Shown piece after piece: positions 53,344-60,906 of a stretch of DNA of 64,000 nucleotides. The notes beneath the pieces were generated by a model that was given only the letters and a program-made list of their open reading frames with translations, ran no database searches and was not told the DNA's origin. Source of the DNA: Sphingobacteriales bacterium (GTDB lineage: Bacteria > Bacteroidota > Bacteroidia > Chitinophagales > Chitinophagaceae). The stretch covers positions 1-64,000 of the forward strand of contig JAHEBJ010000002.1 of the NCBI GenBank assembly GCA_024642285.1, in the 5' to 3' direction. The translations under genes were made by a program, and so were the position numbers. Position 1 is the stretch's first letter. The number at the start of each line of letters is the position of its first letter.

Positions 53344-53374
53344 TCAGGATTGTAGCCCTGAGCCTGTCGAAGGG
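53344..53374. repeat. Short repeat-like hairpin in rpsL-rpsG gap
   Basis: The gap holds CCCTGAGCCTGTCGAAGGG, with CCCT/AGGG arms, and an alternative TCAGG/CCTGA pairing. I recall this core (GACAGGCTCAGG) as a dispersed repeat in many unrelated bacterial genomes, but only one copy is in this window. Confidence 0.5.
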
Positions 53375-53755
53375 TTATTTTTTAGCTTTTTCTTTTTTAG
53401 TTCCGTACTTACTGCGGCTCTGCTTACGGTCTTTTACACCTGCAGTATCTAAACTACCACGTACAATATGATACCGTACACCCGGTAAATCTTTTACCCT
53501 TCCGCCTCGTATCAACACGATACTGTGCTCTTGTAAATTGTGACCCTCACCCGGTATATAGGCAATTACCTCAATTTTATTGGTTAAACGTACTTTAGCA
53601 ACCTTACGTAAAGCTGAGTTAGGTTTTTTAGGTGTGGTTGTATATACCCTTGTACATACGCCACGACGCTGCGGACAACTGTCCAAAGCCCTTGATTTGC
53701 TTTTCGCTTTAATTACTTCTCTTCCTTTTCTTACTAATTGTTGTATTGTAGGCAT
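53375..53755 (-). CDS. rpsL: 30S ribosomal protein S12
   Basis: S12 lies in the decoding centre. The 126-residue protein shows [35 protein letters not shown] and [29 protein letters not shown]. The two lysines at which streptomycin-resistance changes usually occur (in TPKKPNSA and GRVKDLP) are wild type. It leads the rpsL-rpsG pair, with a TACCTTTG box 25 bases upstream. Confidence 0.97.
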   Translation of the reverse strand: MPTIQQLVRKGREVIKAKSKSRALDSCPQRRGVCTRVYTTTPKKPNSALRKVAKVRLTNKIEVIAYIPGEGHNLQEHSIVLIRGGRVKDLPGVRYHIVRGSLDTAGVKDRKQSRSKYGTKKEKAKK

Positions 53756-53779
53756 TTTATCCTTTTATTTTTCGGACGG

Positions 53780-53787
53780 CAAAGGTA
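53780..53787 (-). promoter_or_regulatory. -7 box of rpsL promoter
   Basis: TACCTTTG on the minus strand, same as in rpsJ and fusA promoters, 25 bases before the rpsL ATG. The -33 position is TTCT, a poor match to TTTG. Confidence 0.55.
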
Positions 53788-53850
53788 GGATTTACAATTT
53801 GATTTGAGAAACTAAAAGTTAAAAAAAATCAATTTTTATTCACATTAATG

Positions 53851-53875
53851 AAAAAAACCGCCTTAAAGAGGCGGC
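53851..53875 (-). terminator. ilvE terminator
   Basis: CCGCC and GGCGG form a stem with a seven-base loop, followed on the minus strand by seven T, 28 bases after the ilvE stop. Confidence 0.85.
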
Positions 53876-53902
53876 TGTATTGAAATTCAGTAGGTTTTTG
53901 GC

Positions 53903-54967
53903 TTATACCTTCAGCATCCAACCGTGATTATCAGTTGTTTGGCCGTAGCGAATGGCGTTTAATTTATCCTTTACTGCAGGGGCAGTTTTCCAACTATCCA
54001 CGTCAAATTCCATCACATAATCTTTGTATCGCAGCTCTTTTATCAACGATATGGTAGCTGCAGTACCGGTACCAAACACTTCTTTAAGTTCGCCGGCCTT
54101 TTGTGACGTAATAATCTCATCAATATTCAGTCTTCTTTCCTCCACTTCAAAACCCATTTCTTTTAATACGGTAAGTACGCTGTCCCGGGTTACGCCGGCC
54201 AGTATAGTTCCCGTTTCCAGGCCGGGAGTTATGACCTTATTGCCTATTATGAAAAATACATTCATCGTACCACACTCCTGTACAAATTTGTGTTCGAAGG
54301 CATCGGTCCACAAAACCTGGTCGTAACCCTTTTTCTTAGCTTCAGCAGTAGCATACATGGCTGCTCCATAATTTCCGGCAGCTTTTGCATATCCTACACC
54401 ACCCGGCACTGCTCTCACATAATGCTCTTCAACATAAATACGCATAGGATTGCTATAGTAAGGCCCGGTTGGGCTAAGCAGGATCATGAATTTGTATTTA
54501 TCGCTGGGCCTCACACCAATCATTGGGTCGCAGCTAAACATAAACGGTCTAATATACAATGAATGATCTTTTTGTTGTGGAATCCAGTTCTTATCCAGAT
54601 CGATCAACATGCGCATACCTTCCATGAATAATTCTTCGGGTACCTGTGGCATTTGCATTCTTTCGGCCGAAATATTAAATCGCTTACAATTATCAAGAGG
54701 CCTGAATATGAACGCTTCTCCAGCCGAGTTTTTATAGGCTTTTACGCCTTCAAATATGGCCTGACCGTAATGTAAGGCTGCAGTAGATGGATCTAATAAT
54801 AGTGGTTGATAGGGTTTTATTTCTGCATTCTTCCAAACTCCGTCCTCATAATCCACTTCCAGCATATGATCAGTAAAGTATTTGCCAAAGGGAATATTCT
54901 CAAGGTTTATATCTTTAAGTTTACTTCGTTCAACTTTTGTGATATTAATATTTACAGCTGCAATCAT
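53903..54967 (-). CDS. ilvE: Branched-chain amino acid aminotransferase
   Basis: A fold-type IV PLP enzyme that transfers amino groups in leucine, isoleucine and valine metabolism. The 354 residues have ALHYGQAIFEGVKAYK, YIRPFMFSCDPMIGVRPS, the PLP Lys in YAKAAGNYGAAMYA, and TGTAATISLIKELRYKD. This matches the long (type II) branched-chain aminotransferase. Start at MIAAVNINITKVERS. Divergent from the next gene with a 55-base gap. Confidence 0.93.
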   Translation of the reverse strand: MIAAVNINITKVERSKLKDINLENIPFGKYFTDHMLEVDYEDGVWKNAEIKPYQPLLLDPSTAALHYGQAIFEGVKAYKNSAGEAFIFRPLDNCKRFNISAERMQMPQVPEELFMEGMRMLIDLDKNWIPQQKDHSLYIRPFMFSCDPMIGVRPSDKYKFMILLSPTGPYYSNPMRIYVEEHYVRAVPGGVGYAKAAGNYGAAMYATAEAKKKGYDQVLWTDAFEHKFVQECGTMNVFFIIGNKVITPGLETGTILAGVTRDSVLTVLKEMGFEVEERRLNIDEIITSQKAGELKEVFGTGTAATISLIKELRYKDYVMEFDVDSWKTAPAVKDKLNAIRYGQTTDNHGWMLKV

Positions 54968-55022
54968 ATTCGTTAATTTTACGACAAAGAAACGAAAAAA
55001 ACAAGACTATAATTTCCAATTT

Positions 55023-55526
55023 ATGAGTTTAGATAATGTACAATTGCCGGAATCCGTACTACAAGGTTTATATAACAAATCATTATATACTTCAAAGTCA
55101 AACGAATCAAAAGAAAAATCTGTTGAGAATTCAAACATTAGTTTTTTAGGCGACAATTGTAAAAAAATCACAGTTATCGTAAGTTCAACAGAGGCCATAT
55201 ATTTACCCGATGATGAATTGAATTTTTTATTGGGAATCTTAAATGCATGTAATTTAAGTATGGCCGATGTGGCCTTAGTCAATGTTCATAAAAATGCATC
55301 AGCTAACTATACTGATATAACAGATCAGCTTAAAGCTGAAAAAATATTTTTATTTGGATTAGATTCGGATAGGATCAGCTTGCCGTTGCAATTTCCAAAT
55401 TATCAAATTCAAAAATTTAATAACCAGATGTATCTGTCCTCACAATCCTTAAAAGCGTTACAAGGTGACAAGGAAGAAAAATTAAAGTTGTGGAATTGCC
55501 TGAAAAAGATTTTTTTACCTGCTTAA
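55023..55526 (+). CDS. Conserved hypothetical protein, small alpha/beta
   Basis: A 167-residue protein from the ATG at 55023 (MSLDNVQLPESVLQGLYNKS); the open frame goes further upstream across the ilvE start and is not real there. It has no signal peptide and alternating strands and helices (KKITVIVSSTEAIYLPDDEL, LLGILNACNLSMADVALVNV, AEKIFLFGLDSDRISLPLQF). I do not recognise the family. The size and the pattern loosely recall small DNA polymerase III accessory proteins such as psi, but I cannot support that. rdgB starts 13 bases later, so it may share a transcript. Confidence 0.6.
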   Translation: MSLDNVQLPESVLQGLYNKSLYTSKSNESKEKSVENSNISFLGDNCKKITVIVSSTEAIYLPDDELNFLLGILNACNLSMADVALVNVHKNASANYTDITDQLKAEKIFLFGLDSDRISLPLQFPNYQIQKFNNQMYLSSQSLKALQGDKEEKLKLWNCLKKIFLPA

Positions 55527-55539
55527 TTGATTCTGTAAG

Positions 55540-56130
55540 ATGAATACTTTAATATTTGCCACTAATAATCAAAATAAAGTAACTGAGGTAAGATCTGTAT
55601 TGGCCGACAGCTTTAATATAATTACATTAAGAGAAGCTGGTATTGATATTGACATTCCGGAACCACATAATACGCTGGAAGCAAATGCGAAAGAAAAATC
55701 GAAGACAATTTTTGAACTCACCAAAAAAAATTGCTTCAGTGAAGACACGGGCCTTGAAGTTGAAACCTTACATGGTGAACCTGGGGTGAAAAGTGCCCGA
55801 TATGCAGGTGACAACAGGAGCTTTGATGATAATATTGACAAACTGTTGCTTAATCTAAAAGATAAAGAGAACAGGGCGGCCCGCTTTAGAACAGTTATCT
55901 CCCTGATTTTTGATGATAAAGAATATTTTTTTGAAGGTATTTGCAACGGAAAAATAACAGACGAACGAAAAGGTTTGAATGGATTTGGTTACGACCCTGT
56001 TTTTATACCCGATGGTAGTGACAAAACATTTGCTGAGATGCACATTACTGAAAAAAACAAATTCAGTCATCGAAAAAAAGCATTGGAAAAATTAATTAAT
56101 TTTTTGAACATAAACTATGGCCAGAATTAA
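55540..56130 (+). CDS. rdgB: RdgB/HAM1 non-canonical purine NTP pyrophosphatase
   Basis: Cleaves dITP, ITP and XTP to the monophosphate, which keeps deaminated purines out of nucleic acids. The 196-residue protein shows LIFATNNQNKVTEVRSVL, NAKEKSKTIFE, FSEDTGLEVETLHGEPGVKS, NGFGYDPVFIPDGSDKTFAEM and FSHRKKALEKL. Full length. Its last 14 bases overlap the thioesterase gene. Confidence 0.95.
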   Translation: MNTLIFATNNQNKVTEVRSVLADSFNIITLREAGIDIDIPEPHNTLEANAKEKSKTIFELTKKNCFSEDTGLEVETLHGEPGVKSARYAGDNRSFDDNIDKLLLNLKDKENRAARFRTVISLIFDDKEYFFEGICNGKITDERKGLNGFGYDPVFIPDGSDKTFAEMHITEKNKFSHRKKALEKLINFLNINYGQN

Positions 56131-56548
56131 ACTTGACATACCGGAAAGAATTATTGCCTCGTTTCAGATTCCAGTGCGAATTACCGATATTAATTATGGA
56201 AACCATGTGGGCAACGATGCATTTGTAAGCATCATTCATGAATCCAGAATGCAATGGCTAAATCAATATGGATATACCGAGTTAAAGATTGAGGGTATTG
56301 GGTTGATCATGAGCGACCTGGCAATAGAATTTAAGAATGAGTCTTTTTATGGTGATGTACTTGATGTAAAAATTGGAGCTGATGGATTATCAAGGGTAGG
56401 ATTTGATCTGTATTATCAATTGTTCGCCATTAGAAATAATGAAACAATATTATTGGCAAAAGCAAAGACCGGAATGGTATGTTACGATTATGAATTAAAA
56501 AAAGTGGTTCCCGTTCCTGAACAACTTTTGAATATTTTAGCTGGCTAA
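56117..56548 (+). CDS. Hotdog-fold acyl-CoA thioesterase (4HBT/FadM type)
   Basis: A 143-residue single hotdog domain. PVRITDINYGNHVGNDAFVS is the 4-hydroxybenzoyl-CoA thioesterase-type signature, with Asp in place as catalytic residue, followed by IHESRMQWLNQYGYTEL and MSDLAIEFKNESFYGDVLDV. The substrate is unknown and it is different in sequence type from the thioesterase at 8373. The ATG overlaps the 3' end of rdgB by 14 bases. Confidence 0.85.
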   Translation: MARIKLDIPERIIASFQIPVRITDINYGNHVGNDAFVSIIHESRMQWLNQYGYTELKIEGIGLIMSDLAIEFKNESFYGDVLDVKIGADGLSRVGFDLYYQLFAIRNNETILLAKAKTGMVCYDYELKKVVPVPEQLLNILAG

Positions 56549-56552
56549 ATTA

Positions 56553-57293
56553 CTATTCATCGTTCCAGATTTTCCAGTTTGCTTCGGCCTGGATAATCAG
56601 CATTTCGTACCCATTACAAATCAGTGCTCCTTTCTCCTCTCCCTTTTTCAGAAATAAAGTTTTAGTGGGTTTATAAACCAGGTCGAACAAATAATGACGG
56701 GGAGTTAAAAAATTATAGGGAATATCAGGACATGTATTCTCATCCGGCGACATGCCTAAAGGTGTTGTGTTAATGATGATATTATATTCCTCAAGTAATT
56801 CCCTGTTCAACTGGGAGTAAAGTATGAAATTATCTTTTTCGACTACCAGTCTCGACACTACTAAAAACGCTATCCCCAGTTTTTTAAGAACAAACTGAAC
56901 TGCTTTCGAGGCACCTCCCGAGCCCAAAACCAGCGCCTTTTTATGTTCGGGCTTTAAATTTTTAATAAACGATTCTTCGAATCCGATTATATCAGTGTTA
57001 AAACCTTTTATTTCATTCCCGGTAATTTTTATACAATTGGTGGCGCCAATTTCAGCCACTTCCGCCGAAAAATGTGTTAAGAAAGGCAACACTTTTTCCT
57101 TGTATGGAATAGTAACACTCAACCCTTTTAGCAATGGATTATTTACTAATAGTTCGGAAAACTCGGTGATTGAATGTAAAGGAAAGGAATGGTAAACAGC
57201 ATCGTTAATCCCCAGTTTCTCAATTTTCTCTGTAAAATATTTTTTAGAAAATGAGTGCGTTAGCGGAAAACCAATAATGCCGTAGCTGGCCAT
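56553..57293 (-). CDS. aroE: Shikimate dehydrogenase
   Basis: Reduces 3-dehydroshikimate to shikimate with NADPH in the aromatic amino acid pathway. The 246 residues show YGIIGFPLTHSFSKKYFTEK, SVTIPYKEKVLPFL with the catalytic Lys, GATNCIKI, NTDIIGFEES, LGSGGASKAVQFVLKKLG (NADP loop) and NTTPLGMSPDE. It is on the short side for the family, as common in Bacteroidota. Its ATG overlaps the stop of the ComA-like gene by one base, so they are coupled. Confidence 0.92.
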   Translation of the reverse strand: MASYGIIGFPLTHSFSKKYFTEKIEKLGINDAVYHSFPLHSITEFSELLVNNPLLKGLSVTIPYKEKVLPFLTHFSAEVAEIGATNCIKITGNEIKGFNTDIIGFEESFIKNLKPEHKKALVLGSGGASKAVQFVLKKLGIAFLVVSRLVVEKDNFILYSQLNRELLEEYNIIINTTPLGMSPDENTCPDIPYNFLTPRHYLFDLVYKPTKTLFLKKGEEKGALICNGYEMLIIQAEANWKIWNDE

Positions 57294-58063
57294 TAAACTG
57301 ATTCTTTATTTAAATACAAATGGAAAGTATCACCACGCAAACCTATTCGCATGGCTTCTAATGGAATCACTTCATTGGGTGCAATATTTCCGAGGTTAAC
57401 ATTACAACCAATCAGTTCCAAAAAGTAAAGCTGCTGAGCTTTTTGGGGCGCCTCCCAAATAATTTTCTCTTCGGGTATCTGCGTAAGTATTTCCTGAACT
57501 AACCCCTCTCTTACTTCTCCCGTTCCCCGGTAAATTCCCACATTTCCGGCTTCACGTGCTTCGGCAATCACATACGTTGATCCTGCTTCAAGTTCAGCCC
57601 TCATTAATTCTATCCATTTATACGGAGGAATAATATGGGCTGCATCTTTGCTTCCTACTTCGCTCAACACAACGCCATGTTTAGCCAGCTTTTCAATATA
57701 ACCGCATTTTTCGGCATGAGGAATCTCTATTGAACCATCACTCACTTCCATGTAACTCACCCCAAACTCTTTACAAACTTTTATATAATCGTCAAACTGG
57801 TTACGTATAAGAAAGGCTTCAAATAGAGTTCCACCGAGATAAATAGGCATATCATAGGAGCGATAAACCTCGAGTTTGTCCCTTAAATTAGGCGTAACAA
57901 AAGAAGTTCCAAACCCCAGTTTAACCACATCAACATGCGGATGTGTGACACTCATGAAATTTTTGGCCTCTTCAATGCTCAGGCCTTTGTCCATAACCAT
58001 GGTTATGCCGTGTGCTCTGGGTTTTTTATTACGTTCGGGAATCTGTGAAAGTTTAAAGTTCAT
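57293..58063 (-). CDS. Phosphosulfolactate synthase (ComA family)
   Basis: The 256 residues match the ComA family that adds sulfite to phosphoenolpyruvate to make (R)-phospho-3-sulfolactate. Visible: RAHGITMVMDKGLSIEEAK, VDVVKLGFGTSFVTPN, YLGGTLFEAFLIRNQ, YMEVSDGSIEIPHAEK, VLSEVGSKDA, VIAEAREAGNVGIYRG and IWEAPQKAQQLYFLELIG. In methanogens this begins coenzyme M synthesis, which makes no sense here. In Bacteroidota it may serve sulfonate or sulfonolipid production or a related reaction. It is coupled to aroE, which also lies in PEP-derived metabolism. Confidence 0.85.
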   Translation of the reverse strand: MNFKLSQIPERNKKPRAHGITMVMDKGLSIEEAKNFMSVTHPHVDVVKLGFGTSFVTPNLRDKLEVYRSYDMPIYLGGTLFEAFLIRNQFDDYIKVCKEFGVSYMEVSDGSIEIPHAEKCGYIEKLAKHGVVLSEVGSKDAAHIIPPYKWIELMRAELEAGSTYVIAEAREAGNVGIYRGTGEVREGLVQEILTQIPEEKIIWEAPQKAQQLYFLELIGCNVNLGNIAPNEVIPLEAMRIGLRGDTFHLYLNKESV

Positions 58064-58155
58064 CCTTGCTAATTTTACGAATGCAAATATAACCGATGCA
58101 AATTACATGCAGCTACTATCCAAATCATGTTTTGAATAAACTACCTGAGTAAACT

Positions 58156-59577
58156 TTATAAAGACCTGCGCTTTTTAAAACGGGCAATTACATCAACTAC
58201 CTGCTGCACCTGCAAAAGAGCAGGATTTATTGCAACGAATTTTTTTACCAGTTTAGGATTTCTATTCATACCAGCTTCAAGATTGAGCAGCGCTTCCTTT
58301 GATTTGCCCATTGCGTAAAGCACCGCACTTTTATAGAATAAAAATATGGGCTTACCATCAGTTTGTTCAAAAGCAAAACCTGCATATTCAAGCGCCTCTT
58401 CAAACATCCCGGCTTTATAAAGGCAATTCAAGAGTTCGGTCCATCCATTTATATTTTTGGGCCTTACCCTTACAACATTTCCAAAATGGGTTATGGCATC
58501 ATCCAGTTTTTCCAATTCCAGATAACATTGGCCCATGGCGAGGTTATACTCAGGTTGCATTTTGTGAACACGCATGGCTATTTCCAGATTTTTTATAGCG
58601 CTGGTCCAGTTACCTTCGTTCATGTATGTGCAGGCAATTTTATAATTTAACTGCGTATCCTCAATATTCAGATGACTTGCTTTTTTGTAATTAAATCTTG
58701 CCTGGGCGTAGTTGCCCGTTTTATCGTAACAATGACCAATGGCTTCATAAATAACATCTTCAGGTCTTGCCAATTCCAGTACTTTTTCAAGTACTTCCAC
58801 AGCCTCTTTATATTTACGCAACCTGATCAAAGCATCACCCATATTTCGCAATGCATAATCAAATTTTTCGTCGATGGCGATGGCGTACTGATAAGCATCA
58901 ATTGCTTTTTCATAAAGTTTTAAACCCTGATAGGCTGCCGCCAGATTAAACCAGGCCAACTCATTAAATGGAAAATCCTCAATTATTTTTTGGTGTAAAC
59001 AAATACCCTCCTCATTCCGGCCAGTAAAATCTGTCCAGAAACAGATCTTGTACAAGGCTTCTTCATTATTAGGTTCCTGAGTTAATATCATTTTAAGGCA
59101 ATCAAAAACCTTATCAAAATTTTCGTAATCATCATAAACATCACACAGCTCAAACAATAGATCTAATTTCTCCTCGCCTTCAAAATTTTCAATTGCAGCT
59201 TCAAGCACCGCAGCCGCTTTTTGTTGCATATCAAGTGCCAGATAAACATCGGTTTTTAAAATATAAAGATTGGTATCGTTTCTGTCAAGCAACTCTGCCT
59301 GATCTAAAATATACAGAGCCTCCTTATAATGACGCAGGGCGATCAGCAGGTCTGCCTTTTTAAGCAATAACATTGCGGAATAAGGGTATTGATCAATTCC
59401 ATACTCAGCTACCTCTAAAGCTGCCGGTAATTTTTCATTTTCATCATAATAATCTATAATGCGTTCAAATGAATCTTCTTCTAAAAAAGAATTGGGTTTG
59501 CCTGTTTTTAGGTTCTCAAATTGCCGGAGTAAAGCTTTTAATTCTTCTCTGTCCTGGCGATATGGAAATTTACTCAT
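58156..59577 (-). CDS. Tetratricopeptide repeat protein, cytoplasmic
   Basis: A 473-residue all-helical protein with no signal peptide. From about residue 45 onward it has ten or more tandem TPR-type helix pairs, for example LAWFNLAAAYQGLKLYEKAI, ALRNMGDALIRLRKYKEAVE, AIGHCYDKTGNYAQARFNYK and YNLAMGQCYLELEKLDDAI. It probably acts as a protein-binding scaffold. The partner is unknown. The C-terminus (VVDVIARFKKRRSL) is basic. Confidence 0.85.
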   Translation of the reverse strand: MSKFPYRQDREELKALLRQFENLKTGKPNSFLEEDSFERIIDYYDENEKLPAALEVAEYGIDQYPYSAMLLLKKADLLIALRHYKEALYILDQAELLDRNDTNLYILKTDVYLALDMQQKAAAVLEAAIENFEGEEKLDLLFELCDVYDDYENFDKVFDCLKMILTQEPNNEEALYKICFWTDFTGRNEEGICLHQKIIEDFPFNELAWFNLAAAYQGLKLYEKAIDAYQYAIAIDEKFDYALRNMGDALIRLRKYKEAVEVLEKVLELARPEDVIYEAIGHCYDKTGNYAQARFNYKKASHLNIEDTQLNYKIACTYMNEGNWTSAIKNLEIAMRVHKMQPEYNLAMGQCYLELEKLDDAITHFGNVVRVRPKNINGWTELLNCLYKAGMFEEALEYAGFAFEQTDGKPIFLFYKSAVLYAMGKSKEALLNLEAGMNRNPKLVKKFVAINPALLQVQQVVDVIARFKKRRSL

Positions 59578-59709
59578 TGGCTGTAGGTTATTGTAAATTA
59601 GGTACTTTTAAAGAAATAATCAACTTTAGTCAACCTTTTTTATACTTAAACGTTAATATTATGTAAAAAAGAATTGATGAATGGTATGGTAATACCAAAA
59701 AAAAATCGA

Positions 59710-59717
59710 TATATTTG
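59710..59717 (+). promoter_or_regulatory. -7 box for small secreted protein gene
   Basis: TATATTTG, a perfect TAnnTTTG; the nearest TTG upstream is 33 bases away, too far for the consensus. Confidence 0.4.
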
Positions 59718-59737
59718 TTTTGAATTAAATTAAACCA

Positions 59738-60088
59738 ATGATAAAAAAGTCCAAAATGATACTGGTTATTGTTATGCTTAGCGGCATAACTTTCAGTGCT
59801 TTGGCTGATAAAGGCATCGGTAAGAAAAGTAAAGCTAAGGTTAACCTTAATATAGCTACTGCTAATTCACTCCGTAATTCTATATCTCTTAATTTAACAA
59901 GTGGTTTAAAGTATACAGGAAGTTTGATCGTAAATCAAAAGGATAACGGAACTTCTTTATTCAGTAATACTTTACTTACTTACCAAAAAGGTAATACTGT
60001 TTACATCATACCGCACAAGCAGGTAATTGCAGTTCCTGATATGAAACAGGGCTATACTGGAATGAAACTGATAATTAAAACTCACTAA
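59738..60088 (+). CDS. Small secreted protein, unknown function
   Basis: A 116-residue protein with signal peptide MIKKSKMILVIVMLSGITFSALA cut before DKGIG. The mature part has a basic KKSKAKVNLNIATAN stretch, followed by likely beta strands (SGLKYTGSLIVNQ, NTLLTYQKGNTVYIIPHKQV) and ends in MKLIIKTH. No cysteine, no recognised domain. A TATATTTG box lies 21 bases before the ATG, and a good terminator follows, so it is likely expressed by itself. Confidence 0.7.
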   Translation: MIKKSKMILVIVMLSGITFSALADKGIGKKSKAKVNLNIATANSLRNSISLNLTSGLKYTGSLIVNQKDNGTSLFSNTLLTYQKGNTVYIIPHKQVIAVPDMKQGYTGMKLIIKTH

Positions 60089-60092
60089 ATAT

Positions 60093-60117
60093 AAAAGCTT
60101 AAGAAATTAAGCTTTTT
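60093..60117. terminator. Terminator of small secreted protein gene
   Basis: AAAAGCTTAA and TTAAGCTTTT form a ten-pair stem with GAAA loop, then T-run. It lies between convergent genes and may be used on both strands. Confidence 0.85.
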
Positions 60118-60134
60118 TTATTCCTGCTACTTTT

Positions 60135-60791
60135 TTAATTTCCTTTTTTTAGACTTTGATTCTCTTCATAAGTCATCGTACGATATCCAGACAATGGAAA
60201 ATCAAATTGAGAAACCGGTACAAGGTCGTAACTTATTTTAGCAATCGTATATACAAATGTCATTTTTCCGGATTCAATTTCATATTGAATAGCCAAGCCC
60301 GGAAGTTTACTGAATGTTGCATCATAATCTTTATTTGCAGTAACCAGTTCGGGTGAATAATATACTTCAAAAGTCTTTCCATCAGGCATTTTTGCGATCG
60401 CTTTTCGGGTATTATACCCTTCGATCGTTTTATACTCATTAGTGAGGTCAAAAGTTATATCACTATACATTTTGTTTTTTTCTTTCCAATTATCTTTTGT
60501 TAGTGTGATCATCAGTTTTTGTCCGCTAAATTCTTTTAAGATAACAGCATTATCTAACTTGGAATTAAATATCGTAATTTCTTTACCCAATGGACTTACC
60601 ATATCGGTTCGGTTGTTTTTACCTTTCAAATATATAGTAGTGCTTGCACCCTTCAACGCATTACCCTGAGATCCTGCATTGATTGTCATATCGTAAACGA
60701 TGGTTGCCTCAGCAATAACTTTCTGTGAAAATGCTTCGTTGCCTGCCAAAATCAAATAGACAAAAAACACTAAAATTATCATCTTCTTCAT
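60135..60791 (-). CDS. Secreted protein of GLPGLI/DUF4412-like type
   Basis: A 218-residue protein with signal peptide MKKMIILVFFVYLILAGNEAFS cut before QKVIAEA. The mature part reads as a beta-rich envelope protein: VIAEATIVYDMTINAG at the start, then STTIYLKGKNNRTDMVSPLG, and a FSKLPGLAIQYEIESGKM block that resembles the GLPGLI signature of Bacteroidota. The end SQFDFPLSGYRTMTYEE is also typical. Function unknown. Single gene downstream of nothing obvious, with its stop near the convergent terminator. Confidence 0.7.
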   Translation of the reverse strand: MKKMIILVFFVYLILAGNEAFSQKVIAEATIVYDMTINAGSQGNALKGASTTIYLKGKNNRTDMVSPLGKEITIFNSKLDNAVILKEFSGQKLMITLTKDNWKEKNKMYSDITFDLTNEYKTIEGYNTRKAIAKMPDGKTFEVYYSPELVTANKDYDATFSKLPGLAIQYEIESGKMTFVYTIAKISYDLVPVSQFDFPLSGYRTMTYEENQSLKKGN

Positions 60792-60854
60792 TACTTATTT
60801 TGTTTGCTTAAAGATAATAAAATCCTGTGCCAAGATTATGATAATGTCTAATAA

Positions 60855-60889
60855 AAAACCTGCAAACCGTATTTTGGTCTGCAGGTTGT
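60855..60889 (-). terminator. yidC terminator
   Basis: AACCTGCA and TGCAGGTT, with an inner ACC/GGT pair, form the stem; T6 follows on the minus strand, close after the yidC stop at 60907. Confidence 0.85.
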
Positions 60890-60906
60890 GATTTAATTAA
60901 CTAAAC

